From assembly GCA_900542625.1 (NCBI GenBank), contig UQOH01000048.1:1-15443 (forward strand): a DNA stretch of 15,443 bases, in the 5' to 3' direction. Made by a program: the position numbers and the translations under genes. Every line of letters starts with the position of its first letter. Position 1 is the first letter of the stretch. The notes below the pieces were generated by a model. It did not search any database. It had not been told where the DNA came from and worked only from the letters and a program-made list of their open reading frames with translations. Shown here in pieces: positions 1-7,786 of the stretch. This stretch comes from an uncultured Fusobacterium sp. GTDB taxonomy: Bacteria > Fusobacteriota > Fusobacteriia > Fusobacteriales > Fusobacteriaceae.

Positions 1-196
1 CTCAGCTTTAAAGCAGGACAGGAAAGTAATATTCAGAAAATTTGGAAGTTTTGAAGTGAGGCAGACAAAAAGAACATGGATAAACAATCCTAAAAACCCC
101 GAAGAGATATTACCCATAAGAAAAGGAAGAGTCCATGTAAAATTTAAATCAAGCAGACTGCTGGAAGATATTTTGTGTGATGAAATTAAAAAATAA
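1..196 (+). CDS. HU-family DNA-binding protein, C-terminal part (5' end outside window)
   Basis: The open frame starting at base 2 gives 64 codons ending in TAA at 194-196. The translation contains GSFEVRQTKRTW, then INNPKNPEEI, then a segment ending SSRLLEDIL. This matches the C-terminal half of HU/IHF proteins: the GxGSFEVR strand, the arm with the DNA-intercalating Pro in an R/N-N-P context, and the final helix usually reading K-x-L-K-D-x-L. Family members are small (about 90-100 residues) nucleoid proteins that bend DNA as dimers, so roughly the first third is missing. The arm lacks the usual G-R-N-P, having I-N-N-P instead. I cannot say whether it is HU or an IHF-like paralog. It is followed by a hairpin terminator and faces the convergent sugar operon. 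Confidence 0.8.
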   Translation, partial: SALKQDRKVIFRKFGSFEVRQTKRTWINNPKNPEEILPIRKGRVHVKFKSSRLLEDILCDEIKK

Positions 197-216
197 AATC
201 TCAGTGAAATTATAAA

Positions 217-260
217 AAACATGCTGTAATTAATGAATTAACACTAATTGCAGCATGTTT
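217..260. terminator. Bidirectional intrinsic terminator between convergent genes
   Basis: The arms at 217-232 and 245-260 form a 16-bp stem with a single G-U/A-C type mismatch and a 12-nt loop. On the plus strand it ends the HU-family gene (T-rich tail TTTTATTATTTTA). On the minus strand it ends the sugar ABC operon (tail TTTTTTATAA). The two genes converge on it. Confidence 0.85.
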
Positions 261-281
261 TATTATTTTATAAACTGTTTT

Positions 282-1040
282 TTAAATATTTTTTAAATCT
301 TCCAAAAGCTGTTTTTTATCTGTGTCAGCTGAATATTCTAAAACCAGGTTTCCTTGTAATTTTTCTTCAGTGACAGTTTCAAAGAAATTTTTGTAATCAT
401 ATTTTCCATTAAATACAGGCATATGAAGGTCTTTCTCTCCGTCATTATTATGAAGATGATATCCTATTATTCTGTCTTTCAGCTCTTTTATAACCTTTGT
501 TATATCCCAGCCGTTTATAACAGCATGTCCTATATCTATTAAAGAATAATAATTATTTTCTCTGATAAGATTTATATATTCCTCTTCACTGTACAGCATG
601 TTAGTTTTTACGCCGACATTTTCTACTGCTATTTTTACACCTTTTTCATCAGCATATTTTATAAGTTCTCTTATTCTCTCTTCTATTGTTTCTTTCAGCT
701 TTTTTCTGTCTGCATCTTTTTCCAGTCCTTCATTAGTGTGAAGAACTAAAAATTCTCCATTATATTTTTGTGTCATCTCAATTGCTGAGTAAAAATCTGC
801 TCTTATTTTTTCCCATTTTTCTGCTGATACAGTTAATGCAAAATATCTGTAAGGTCCATGAAAAGAAAGAGATTTCACTTTCATATTTTTTAAAAGCTTT
901 TCCAGTTTTACAGTATGTTTCTCGTCTGCAGGCTCTATAAAAAATTCAATATTCTCTATTTTATTCTCTTCAAAGAATTGTTTTGTGTTTTCATATGTAT
1001 CTTTTGCACATATTAAATCACTCACATATATTTTTTCCAT
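282..1040 (-). CDS. Sugar phosphate isomerase/epimerase-like TIM-barrel protein (AP endonuclease 2 superfamily)
   Basis: This 252-residue protein belongs to the xylose-isomerase-like TIM-barrel family. Strand-end motifs with candidate metal ligands are visible in order: SFHGPY (H61), LHTNEG (H101), VENVG (E140), LIDIGHA (D169, H172), GYHLHNND (H195, H197, D200) and LVLEYS (E235). These match the usual Glu/Asp/His/Glu divalent-metal site of hexose isomerases, epimerases and endonuclease IV relatives. There is no signal peptide, so it should act in the cytoplasm. It is the last gene of the ABC operon, 21 nt after the binding-protein gene, with SD GAGGAG in that gap. The context suggests it isomerises or epimerises the sugar or polyol brought in by the transporter. 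The substrate cannot be read from sequence. Confidence 0.8.
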   Translation of the reverse strand: MEKIYVSDLICAKDTYENTKQFFEENKIENIEFFIEPADEKHTVKLEKLLKNMKVKSLSFHGPYRYFALTVSAEKWEKIRADFYSAIEMTQKYNGEFLVLHTNEGLEKDADRKKLKETIEERIRELIKYADEKGVKIAVENVGVKTNMLYSEEEYINLIRENNYYSLIDIGHAVINGWDITKVIKELKDRIIGYHLHNNDGEKDLHMPVFNGKYDYKNFFETVTEEKLQGNLVLEYSADTDKKQLLEDLKNI

Positions 1041-1061
1041 AATATATTTTTCTCCTCATTG

Positions 1062-2360
1062 TTATTTCATAAGTTTCATTATTTCATTTTGTGCATCTTC
1101 AAGTGCTTTATCTGCAGGTTTTTCTCCGCTTAGGATAATATCTCTTACATCAATTAAAATCTGTTCTGCTTTAAGTCCGTTGCTTCCAGAGAAACTTGCC
1201 CATTTTCCCATATCAGACATCTGACTTGATGCAACATTCATTAATTGGTTTTCTGTAAGGAATTTATCAAGTCCTGTTCCTTTCTGCTGAATTGCAGAAG
1301 GAAGATATCCTGTTCCTTTTGTCCATTTTTCTGCTGAATCAGCACTTAAAAGGAATTTCATAAATTTCCAAGCAGCTTTTTGTTCTGCAGGATCTTTAGC
1401 CATTATCATAAGCATGTTTCCTCCGGCAGGAAGTTTTCTTTCTTTTCCTTCAAATACAGGGAATTTTGCCCCGACAAGATTAAATTTTGCACTTCCTTCA
1501 AAGTTTTCTCTTTTTCCTATTGTTGTTACTACCATTCCGATTTTTCCATTAAGGAAACTTTGGAATCCTTCATCATTGCTTACATGAACAGCTGTTTTAT
1601 TTTTTACCATATCTGCTATTGTCTGATAAGCTTCAGCTGACTCTTTAGAAGAGAAAGTAGGAATTGTTGTACTTCCTTCATATTTTAACATCTGACCGCC
1701 GTTTCCTTCAAGAAGAGCCTGTTGTGCCCAGTTGTCTGCATATTCCTGCATAAAGAATCCTGCATTTCCTGTTTTTAATTTTATTACTGCAGCTGCGTCT
1801 ACAACTTCTTTCCATGTTTCAGGGAATTTATCTGTGCTAAGTCCTGCTGCTTTAAACAGATCAGCATTGATATACATAATAGGGTTGCTTATTGAATAAG
1901 GAATTCCAACCTGAACCCCGTCTACCTGTCCAAGTTCCAATACATTTGGTAAGAAATTCTTATTGAAATAGTCTTTATCTTCTGGGAAATATTCGTTAAC
2001 TACATCCTGTGCAGTTACATAATCAAAATTGTCTTTAGCATAATTTAAATATGAATATCCCATCTGCACAATTGCAGGATATTTTTTAGATGCCACTGCA
2101 ACCTGAAGATTTTGAGTCAATCCTTTATACATATCAGGATTGAATTTTTCAATAACCTCAATATCGCTGTTTTGTTCGTTAAACTCTTTTATAAGTTCTT
2201 TTATTGTTCCTCCTCCAAAAGATTCAGAGGCAACGTGCCAATATTCTATTTGTACTTTTCCGTTATTTTCTGCCTGCTGGGCTCCTTTTCCCTGAGAACA
2301 TGCAGCTGTTGTAAGTATCATTCCTGCTAATAAACCTGCTTTTAAAAAATTCTTTTTCAT
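1062..2360 (-). CDS. Sugar ABC transporter substrate-binding lipoprotein (UgpB/MalE-like, family 1)
   Basis: The protein has 432 residues. The N-terminus has a lipoprotein signal: MKKNF, a hydrophobic stretch, then a lipobox ending TTAAC with the modified Cys at residue 21. The mature part begins with an IEYWHVASES segment, and EFNEQNSDIEV follows, as in extracellular solute-binding protein family 1 (the glycerol-3-phosphate and oligosaccharide binding group). The C-terminal half has the family-typical AAWKFMKFLLSAD helix and GYLPS motif. It should be anchored in the inner membrane, facing the periplasm, and deliver substrate to the two permeases encoded upstream. The gene sits after the ATPase gene (21-nt gap), whereas such operons often have the binding protein first. 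Substrate unknown. Confidence 0.9.
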   Translation of the reverse strand: MKKNFLKAGLLAGMILTTAACSQGKGAQQAENNGKVQIEYWHVASESFGGGTIKELIKEFNEQNSDIEVIEKFNPDMYKGLTQNLQVAVASKKYPAIVQMGYSYLNYAKDNFDYVTAQDVVNEYFPEDKDYFNKNFLPNVLELGQVDGVQVGIPYSISNPIMYINADLFKAAGLSTDKFPETWKEVVDAAAVIKLKTGNAGFFMQEYADNWAQQALLEGNGGQMLKYEGSTTIPTFSSKESAEAYQTIADMVKNKTAVHVSNDEGFQSFLNGKIGMVVTTIGKRENFEGSAKFNLVGAKFPVFEGKERKLPAGGNMLMIMAKDPAEQKAAWKFMKFLLSADSAEKWTKGTGYLPSAIQQKGTGLDKFLTENQLMNVASSQMSDMGKWASFSGSNGLKAEQILIDVRDIILSGEKPADKALEDAQNEIMKLMK

Positions 2361-2381
2361 TAATTTTCCTCCATTTTTATA

Positions 2382-3479
2382 TTAGTTTATTTCTGCTGTT
2401 TCAATCGTTTCTAAATTTTCTTCTGTTGCTATATCAAAGAACAGCATATTTTTCTTACTGAATTTTATATATACATCTTCATATCTTTTAAATTCTGTGT
2501 CATTAGGTACTGATGCTGTTATTTTTTCAGTTTCACTTATCATTATCTGAAGACATTTCTGGCTTCCGTAGTTTTCTATTTTAGCAATATTTCCTTTTAT
2601 ATAATCTTCATCTTTTGTATAGCTTACTTTTACATATTCAGGTCTTATTCCAAGATAAACCTCTCCTCTTGTTCCGATGGCCTCTCTCTTCTTATCAGAT
2701 ATTTTTATTCTGTCATTTTTTAAGATAACTTCTTTTCCGTCAACTTTTACTCTAACTATATTTATCTGAGGTATTCCTATAAATTTTGCTACGAAAACAT
2801 TTACAGGATTGTTATATATTTTTTCAGGAGTGTCAATCTGTTGTAAGTATCCTTTATTAAGAACTGCTATTCTGTGCCCTATTGTCATAGCTTCTATCTG
2901 GTCATGAGTAACATATACAAATGTAGGTCTGTATAAATTGTGAAGTTTTACAAGCTCCTCTCTTGAACTGTTTCTCAGCTGTACATCAAGGTTTGATAAA
3001 GGCTCGTCAAGGAGAAAGAATGGTGATCTTTTTACAACTGCACGGCATAAAGCAACTCTCTGTCTTTGTCCTCCTGAAAGCTCTTTTGGAAATCTTTTTT
3101 CAAGTCCTTCAAGGTTAAGAATTTTTATAGCCTCTCTTGTTCTTTTGTCTATTGTGTTTTTATCAACTTTATTCATTCTTAATCCAAAAGTTATATTATC
3201 CCATACTGTTAAATGAGGATAAAGAGCATAGTTTTGGAAAACCATTGCCACATTACGCTCTCCTGCAGGAATATCATTTACAACATCATTTCCAAAATAC
3301 AATTCACCTGAACTTATATTTTCAAGCCCTGCTATCATTCTTAAAGTTGTACTTTTACCACATCCTGAAGGTCCTAAAAGTACAAGTCTTTCTCCTGAAT
3401 TTATTTCTAAATTTAAATTTTTTACAACTTTCACATTATCATAATTTTTGCAGACATTTTTTAAAACTATTCTGTTCAT
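2382..3479 (-). CDS. ABC transporter ATP-binding protein, MalK/UgpC type
   Basis: This 365-residue ATPase energises a carbohydrate importer. The Walker A motif GPSGCGKST is at 36-44, the Q-loop glutamine at 82, the signature LSGGQ at 134-138, Walker B with FFLLDEP at 154-160, the D-loop SNLD at 162-165 and the switch His at 192. Residues from about 235 onward form the long C-terminal TOBE/OB-fold extension of MalK-type subunits (GIRPEYV at 277-283). Length is normal for the subfamily. It lies 10 nt downstream of the second permease gene and 21 nt before the binding-protein gene, clearly in the same transcript. UgpC/MsmK-type subunits are sometimes shared between importers, but this one has its own full set of partners next to it. 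Confidence 0.93.
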   Translation of the reverse strand: MNRIVLKNVCKNYDNVKVVKNLNLEINSGERLVLLGPSGCGKSTTLRMIAGLENISSGELYFGNDVVNDIPAGERNVAMVFQNYALYPHLTVWDNITFGLRMNKVDKNTIDKRTREAIKILNLEGLEKRFPKELSGGQRQRVALCRAVVKRSPFFLLDEPLSNLDVQLRNSSREELVKLHNLYRPTFVYVTHDQIEAMTIGHRIAVLNKGYLQQIDTPEKIYNNPVNVFVAKFIGIPQINIVRVKVDGKEVILKNDRIKISDKKREAIGTRGEVYLGIRPEYVKVSYTKDEDYIKGNIAKIENYGSQKCLQIMISETEKITASVPNDTEFKRYEDVYIKFSKKNMLFFDIATEENLETIETAEIN

Positions 3480-3489
3480 TCAATTCTCC

Positions 3490-4308
3490 TTATCCTTTAA
3501 TTCCTGATTTTACAAAACTTGTTATTATCATTCTCTGACATATAATGTATAAAATTATTGGGAAAATAATTGTTGCAACAGCAACAGCCATTGTTACTCC
3601 CCAGTTGTTTCCTCCTTCAGAGCTTATAAACATCTGTAAAGCAAGAGAAAGAGTATAATTTTCTTTGCTGCTTAACACTATCAGAGGCCAGAAATATTCA
3701 TTCCATGAGTTTATGAAGAATAATATCCCCATTGCTACAATGCTGTTTTTTATCATTGGAATAATTAAATATATCAATGTTTTCATTTCTGAAATCTTAT
3801 CCATTTTTGCCACTTCCAAAAGAGATTTTGGTATTCCTCTCATATTCTGAACCAGAAGAAATATACCCATTCCGTCTGCAAGCTGAGGAAGAATAACACC
3901 AAAAGCTGTATTTAAAAGCCCAAGCTTTGATATTGTTAAATAATTTGGAATCATTGTTACTGTAAAAGGCACAAACAAAGTCATAAGTATTAAGAAAAAT
4001 ACTATATTTTTTCCTCTGAATTTTTTATATGTAAGAACATAAGCTGCCAGAATACTTGTAACTATTTTTCCTGCTGTTATACTTGCAGAGATAAAGAAAG
4101 TATTCCAGATATAGCTGATTATCGGAACGTTTTTCCACATATAAATATAGTTCTCAAATGTAATCTTTTCAGGAATCAGTTTTAACGGGTCAGCGAAGAT
4201 CTGCTCCATATCCTTGAAAGAGATTGAAAACATATATACCAAAGGAAACAGCTGCAAAACAATGATTATGAAAAATACAACATGCCATTTTATTTCTTTA
4301 GTTTTCAT
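3490..4308 (-). CDS. Sugar ABC transporter permease (UgpE/MalG-like)
   Basis: This 272-residue inner-membrane protein has about six hydrophobic helices, beginning with an N-terminal helix at residues 9-30. The cytoplasmic coupling (EAA) loop is at 165-184: E165-V-A-K-M-D170-K171 and a Pro at 184. Its start overlaps the end of the other permease gene by 11 nt, and its SD (AAGGAG, at 4315-4320) lies inside that gene, pointing to coupled translation. It pairs with that permease and the MalK-type ATPase as the membrane channel. Residue 171 is normally Gly in this loop but is Lys here (see findings). Confidence 0.9.
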   Translation of the reverse strand: MKTKEIKWHVVFFIIIVLQLFPLVYMFSISFKDMEQIFADPLKLIPEKITFENYIYMWKNVPIISYIWNTFFISASITAGKIVTSILAAYVLTYKKFRGKNIVFFLILMTLFVPFTVTMIPNYLTISKLGLLNTAFGVILPQLADGMGIFLLVQNMRGIPKSLLEVAKMDKISEMKTLIYLIIPMIKNSIVAMGILFFINSWNEYFWPLIVLSSKENYTLSLALQMFISSEGGNNWGVTMAVAVATIIFPIILYIICQRMIITSFVKSGIKG

Positions 4309-5179
4309 AGTAAACTCCTTTTTCTAGAATTTTTATTTTCAACACTATTAAAACAAAGAAAAACAATGTAGTTATTATTGCCAGTGCTGAAGCTTTTCCT
4401 GTCTGGAAAAATGTAAATGCGTATTGATAAGTACTATACACAAGGTTGGTACTTCCGTTGTTAGGTCCTCCCTGAGTAAGAACATTTATCGGTACAAAAA
4501 CCTGCTGTAAACCATAGACAACTGTCATAACCAAAACATAAAGCCCTGTTGATGATGTCATTGGAAGTATGATATAAATAAAAATCTGAATATTTGAAAG
4601 TTTGTCTATTTTAGCACTTTCTATTAATTCTGCAGGAACTTCCAAAACACCTGCCAGTAAAAGCAGAAGATTGTATCCAAATATTTTCCATGCTGTGATT
4701 ATAGTAATTACAATAATTACAAGCCCGTTTGTTTTCAGCCAGAATGGTGAATCAAAACCTAAAAAATTATATATTTTTGCAATAGGTCCTATCAATGGAT
4801 TAAATATCCACAAGAAAACCAGTGATGCAACAACCAGAGAAATTATACTTGGGAAAAATATCATTGCTCTGTAGAAATTTTTCAGTCTGCTTATCAGCTG
4901 TGCCAGAATATATGCTGCAATATAAGGAAGTACAAAGTTAAATATCATTAAAAATATTATGTAAATAAATGTATTTCCCAATGATTTATAAACTGCTCCG
5001 TCTGTGAGTATTTCAAGATAGTTATCTAGAAATATAAATTTTTTATTTTTACTTATCATATTCCAGTCAAAAAAACTAAGATACATACTGTTTAATATAG
5101 GCCAGAAAACAAATATTGTAAAAATACTCATTGCAGGAATTAAAAATAATAAAGTAATCCTATCTTTCTTTTTTTTCAT
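4298..5179 (-). CDS. Sugar ABC transporter permease (UgpA/MalF-like)
   Basis: I place the start at the ATG at 5179-5177 (293 residues) rather than the GTG at 5185-5183. The SD AGGAG at 5189-5193 is 9 nt from the ATG but only 3 nt from the GTG. The protein has six predicted membrane helices, with the first at about residues 8-30 after a Lys-rich cytoplasmic N-terminus. It has the family motif LTQGGPNNGST (234-244) and an EAA loop (E187-S-A-K-I-D192-K193, Pro206). It forms the importer channel with the next gene's product. It is the first gene of the operon and follows the terminator at 5280-5321. Confidence 0.9.
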   Translation of the reverse strand: MKKKKDRITLLFLIPAMSIFTIFVFWPILNSMYLSFFDWNMISKNKKFIFLDNYLEILTDGAVYKSLGNTFIYIIFLMIFNFVLPYIAAYILAQLISRLKNFYRAMIFFPSIISLVVASLVFLWIFNPLIGPIAKIYNFLGFDSPFWLKTNGLVIIVITIITAWKIFGYNLLLLLAGVLEVPAELIESAKIDKLSNIQIFIYIILPMTSSTGLYVLVMTVVYGLQQVFVPINVLTQGGPNNGSTNLVYSTYQYAFTFFQTGKASALAIITTLFFFVLIVLKIKILEKGVYYEN

Positions 5180-5188
5180 TTTCACCTT

Positions 5189-5193
5189 CTCCT
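5189..5193 (-). promoter_or_regulatory. Ribosome binding site that favours the ATG at 5179
   Basis: AGGAG on the minus strand. The spacing of 9 nt to ATG (5179) against 3 nt to the upstream GTG (5185) decides the start of the first permease gene. Confidence 0.7.
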
Positions 5194-5201
5194 AAAATTT
5201 T

Positions 5202-5221
5202 ATAGGATAAATTTATCATAT
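5202..5221. promoter_or_regulatory. Inverted repeat in the leader of the sugar ABC operon, possible operator
   Basis: A perfect 12-bp palindrome GATAAATTTATC lies at 5206-5217. It extends by three more paired bases on each side after one mismatch. It sits about 10-30 nt upstream of the SD of the first permease gene, where a repressor could block expression. No clean -35/-10 pair is visible in the 5222-5279 stretch. In AT-rich DNA a palindrome of this length can arise by chance. Confidence 0.25.
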
Positions 5222-5279
5222 TTTTGTAAACTGTATATAAACTATCAGTAAAATAAATGTATAACCCTTTAAATACAAA

Positions 5280-5321
5280 AAGGCTTAAACTCATTAAAAA
5301 CGATTAATGAATTTAAGCCTT
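5280..5321 (-). terminator. Intrinsic terminator after the D-cysteine desulfhydrase-like gene
   Basis: The arms at 5280-5297 and 5304-5321 give an 18-bp stem with one mismatch and a 6-nt loop. On the minus strand it is followed by TTTTGTATTT. It separates the upstream pair of genes from the sugar ABC operon, so that operon must have its own promoter. Confidence 0.88.
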
Positions 5322-5359
5322 AAATTTCAATTTATTCTTTTGTAAAATTTAAATTTTAA

Positions 5360-6343
5360 TTAAAATCCAAACTGGTCTTTTTTAGAAAATAACCCAAAAA
5401 TTCCTCCTGTATGGATAAATAAAATATTTTCAGAATCTTTAAAAGTACCTTTTTTTATCTCTGTGCAAAGTCCTCTCATAGCTTTTCCTGTGTATACAGG
5501 GTCAAGAACTATTCCCTCTGCCTCAGCAAAATCACAGATAAACTCAAGCTCTTCAGGTCTGCTCAATGCATATCCATCTCCCACATAACCATCTATAATG
5601 CACATATCATCTTTTGTGATTTCAAATGGTTTATCAGGAATATAATCTTTTACTTCTTCTAAGATTTCGCATACTCTGTCTTTAAAAAACTCTGCTGTAT
5701 CACAGACATTAACTCCTACTATTTTCTTTCCGCTGTTTGTAAGTTTGTTTCCAAGATAAAGTCCTGCATAAGTTCCTCCTGAACCGACAGCAGCAACTAT
5801 TGTATCAAAATTAATTCCAAGCTCTTTTTCCTGCTCAAGAATCTCTTTAAAACATTTTATATATCCAAAAGTTCCTACTCCGTTAGAAGCCCCTTCAGGA
5901 ATTATATATCCTTTTTTCCCTTTTGCAGCAAGTTCTTCCACAATTCCTTCCATTATTTCCTGTCTTCTTTCTCTATAATCTTCGCTGGAAATAATTCTCA
6001 CATCAGCTCCCAGAATTTTATCTATAAGATAGTTTCCTTCTGTTTCAGGTTTTTCGTCTGATCTTAAAACCAAAACAGATTTAAGCCCAAGCTTTATTCC
6101 TGCAGCGGCTGTTGCTCTTGCATGGTTTGACTGAATACCTCCGCATGTGATAAGAGTGTCGCAGTCGTTGCTTATAGCCTCCCATATGGAATACTCAAGT
6201 TTTCTTATTTTATTTCCTGAAATCTCTGTTCCTGTCTGGTCATCTCTTTTAACATAAAGATGTTTCCCCACAATTCTTGAAATTTTATCCATTCTTTCTA
6301 TTCTTGTAGGAAAATTTCCAAGAGTAAGTTTTTTTGTTATCAT
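5360..6343 (-). CDS. PLP-dependent D-cysteine desulfhydrase / ACC deaminase family enzyme
   Basis: The protein has 327 residues and a fold-type II PLP enzyme signature. SGNKIRKLEY at 42-51 carries the PLP-binding Lys45. CGGIQSNHAR at 68-77 is the substrate/cofactor loop, VGSGGTYAG at 186-194 is the PLP-phosphate loop, and LDPVYTGKA (280-288) and HTGG (311-314) close the active site. DcyD-type enzymes convert D-cysteine to pyruvate, H2S and ammonia. ACC deaminases are close relatives, and I cannot separate the two activities from sequence alone. Desulfhydrase is the more likely because fusobacteria are strong H2S producers. SD GGAGG is 7 nt before the ATG. The gene lies 30 nt after the DUF2147 gene with no terminator between, so they are probably co-transcribed. 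Confidence 0.85.
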   Translation of the reverse strand: MITKKLTLGNFPTRIERMDKISRIVGKHLYVKRDDQTGTEISGNKIRKLEYSIWEAISNDCDTLITCGGIQSNHARATAAAGIKLGLKSVLVLRSDEKPETEGNYLIDKILGADVRIISSEDYRERRQEIMEGIVEELAAKGKKGYIIPEGASNGVGTFGYIKCFKEILEQEKELGINFDTIVAAVGSGGTYAGLYLGNKLTNSGKKIVGVNVCDTAEFFKDRVCEILEEVKDYIPDKPFEITKDDMCIIDGYVGDGYALSRPEELEFICDFAEAEGIVLDPVYTGKAMRGLCTEIKKGTFKDSENILFIHTGGIFGLFSKKDQFGF

Positions 6344-6373
6344 TTGTCTACCTCCAAAAGTTGTTTAACATAA

Positions 6374-6835
6374 TTAGTTTTCGTATCTTGTCCAGATCTG
6401 CTTTTTACCGATTAATCCTTTTTTATCAATAGAACCTTTTACTAACAGTTTTCCGTCTTTCTGCAGCTGCATATAGCTGTTGTATGTTTTTCCGTTTGTA
6501 GGATTATATATTTTTCCATTTTCAAATTTGTCATCTTTTTCTGAATAATCAAATCCGCTTACAAAATCTATTCCTCTAAGAGTACGGTGTTTTAAATTTT
6601 CATCAGGATTTTCAAGGTCCATTTTCTCTTTTCCTTTAAACTCTCCTTCAGTATAAACAGGCATAGTAAGCTCTGTTATTTTTCCGCTGTATTTTCCGTC
6701 TGCTTTCTGATAAATCTCAACAATTATCTGGTTTCCATTGTCTGCCTTCTCTGTTATCCATTTCCCCAAAACATCCTCTGCCTTTGCAAAAGCTATGTTT
6801 GCAGTTAATATAAATAATAAAAATAATTTTTTCAT
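6374..6835 (-). CDS. Exported DUF2147-family protein
   Basis: The protein has 153 residues. An N-terminal signal peptide (MKKLF plus a hydrophobic core, ending near A-F-A-K-A at residues 15-19) predicts export to the periplasm or outer surface. The mature part has the DUF2147 pattern: LGKWITE, then a GKYSGKITEL strand, a central GIDFVSGF, then NGKIYNPTNGKTY and a terminal KGLIGKKQIWTR. The family is widespread in Gram-negative bacteria and has no established biochemical role that I know of. SD AAGGAGG lies at 6843-6849, a few bases before ATG. It is the first gene of a probable two-gene unit with the PLP enzyme. There is no obvious functional link between the two. Confidence 0.85.
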   Translation of the reverse strand: MKKLFLLFILTANIAFAKAEDVLGKWITEKADNGNQIIVEIYQKADGKYSGKITELTMPVYTEGEFKGKEKMDLENPDENLKHRTLRGIDFVSGFDYSEKDDKFENGKIYNPTNGKTYNSYMQLQKDGKLLVKGSIDKKGLIGKKQIWTRYEN

Positions 6836-6876
6836 GATAAATCCTCCTTGATAAATTAAAATTAAATTACAGGTGT

Positions 6877-6882
6877 ATTATA
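6877..6882 (-). promoter_or_regulatory. Probable -10 element for the DUF2147 / D-cysteine desulfhydrase unit
   Basis: A TATAAT hexamer on the minus strand about 42 nt upstream of the DUF2147 start and just downstream of the kdsA terminator. A -35 box is not convincing; the best candidate is TTGTAT at an over-long 19-nt spacing. It is the only consensus -10 in the gap. Confidence 0.45.
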
Positions 6883-6908
6883 TCATATTTTTAATTTTTC
6901 TATACAAA

Positions 6909-6937
6909 AAAGAGTTGTATAACCCTTACAACTCTTT
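6909..6937 (-). terminator. Intrinsic terminator after kdsA
   Basis: A perfect 11-bp stem (6909-6919 with 6927-6937) and 7-nt loop lie 6 nt after the kdsA stop codon. It is followed on the minus strand by an unbroken T run. Confidence 0.9.
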
Positions 6938-6943
6938 CGTATT

Positions 6944-7786
6944 TTATAATCCTTTTGCTATATCATCTAATTTTACTGCTGTTGCAAGAACTGATTCCAA
7001 ATCATCAAGGAAAAGCATATTTGGTCCGTCACAAGGAGCTGAATCAGGATTTGGATGAATCTCTGCAAATACAGCATCAACACCTATTGAAAGTGCAGCC
7101 TTCATTAGAGGGAAAACATATTTTCTGTCTCCTCCTGAACAATTTGAAAGTCCTCCCGGAATCTGAACTGAGTGAGTAGCATCAAAAACAACAGGTGCTC
7201 CAAACTCTCTCATTTCTAAAAGCCCTCTCATATCAACAACAAAGTTGTTATATCCAAATGTATTTCCTCTTTCACAAAGAAGAACATTTTCATTTCCTAT
7301 TTCCTGCATTTTTGTTACAACGTTTTTCATATCCCACGGAGCAATAAACTGCCCTTTTTTTACATTAACAGGAAGTCCTGTTTTTCCTGCTGCAATAATA
7401 AGGTCTGTCTGTCTGCAAAGAAAAGCAGGTATCTGAAGCATATCAACTACTTCTGCCACTTTCTCACACTGCCATGGCTCATGCACATCTGTTATAACAG
7501 GAACTCCTACTTCTTCTTTTACTTTTTTTAATATTCTAAGTCCCTCTTCCATTCCAACACCTCTGAAAGAATAGATAGAAGATCTGTTTGCTTTGTCAAA
7601 AGATGATTTAAAGACAAAATTTATTCCGAATTTGTCACAAACTTCTTTTATTTTTTTCGCAACCATAAGTGACATCTCTTCACTTTCAATAGCACATGGT
7701 CCTGCTATAAGAGTAAATCTCTGTTTTCCTCCAATAGTAAAGTTTCCCACTTTTATTTCTTTTGTTGTTTTTAAAGTATCTAACAT
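6944..7786 (-). CDS. kdsA: 3-deoxy-8-phosphooctulonate (Kdo-8-P) synthase
   Basis: This 280-residue enzyme condenses phosphoenolpyruvate with arabinose-5-phosphate to make Kdo-8-phosphate, the first committed step to the Kdo of LPS. Visible motifs: IAGPCAIESEE (28-37), FKSSFDKANRSS (59-70; substrate-binding KANRSS), ITDVHEPWQ, CRQTDL, VKKGQFIAPWDM, ERGNTFGYNN, FDATHSVQIPGG and EIHPNPD. Candidate metal ligands are C31, H205, E242 and D253. These keep exactly the spacing I recall for the Aquifex enzyme (C11, H185, E222, D233), which suggests a metal-dependent enzyme. The start codon overlaps the murE stop (TAATG), so translation is probably coupled. It shows that the organism is an LPS-bearing diderm. 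Confidence 0.95.
   Translation of the reverse strand: MLDTLKTTKEIKVGNFTIGGKQRFTLIAGPCAIESEEMSLMVAKKIKEVCDKFGINFVFKSSFDKANRSSIYSFRGVGMEEGLRILKKVKEEVGVPVITDVHEPWQCEKVAEVVDMLQIPAFLCRQTDLIIAAGKTGLPVNVKKGQFIAPWDMKNVVTKMQEIGNENVLLCERGNTFGYNNFVVDMRGLLEMREFGAPVVFDATHSVQIPGGLSNCSGGDRKYVFPLMKAALSIGVDAVFAEIHPNPDSAPCDGPNMLFLDDLESVLATAVKLDDIAKGL

Noticed and set aside
985..1224. Plus-strand open frames lying across the sugar operon, kdsA, murE and the PTS gene
   Set aside because: They lie opposite well-supported genes, lack SD sequences and show low-complexity Phe/Ser/Leu-rich composition typical of antisense reading of AT-rich genes.
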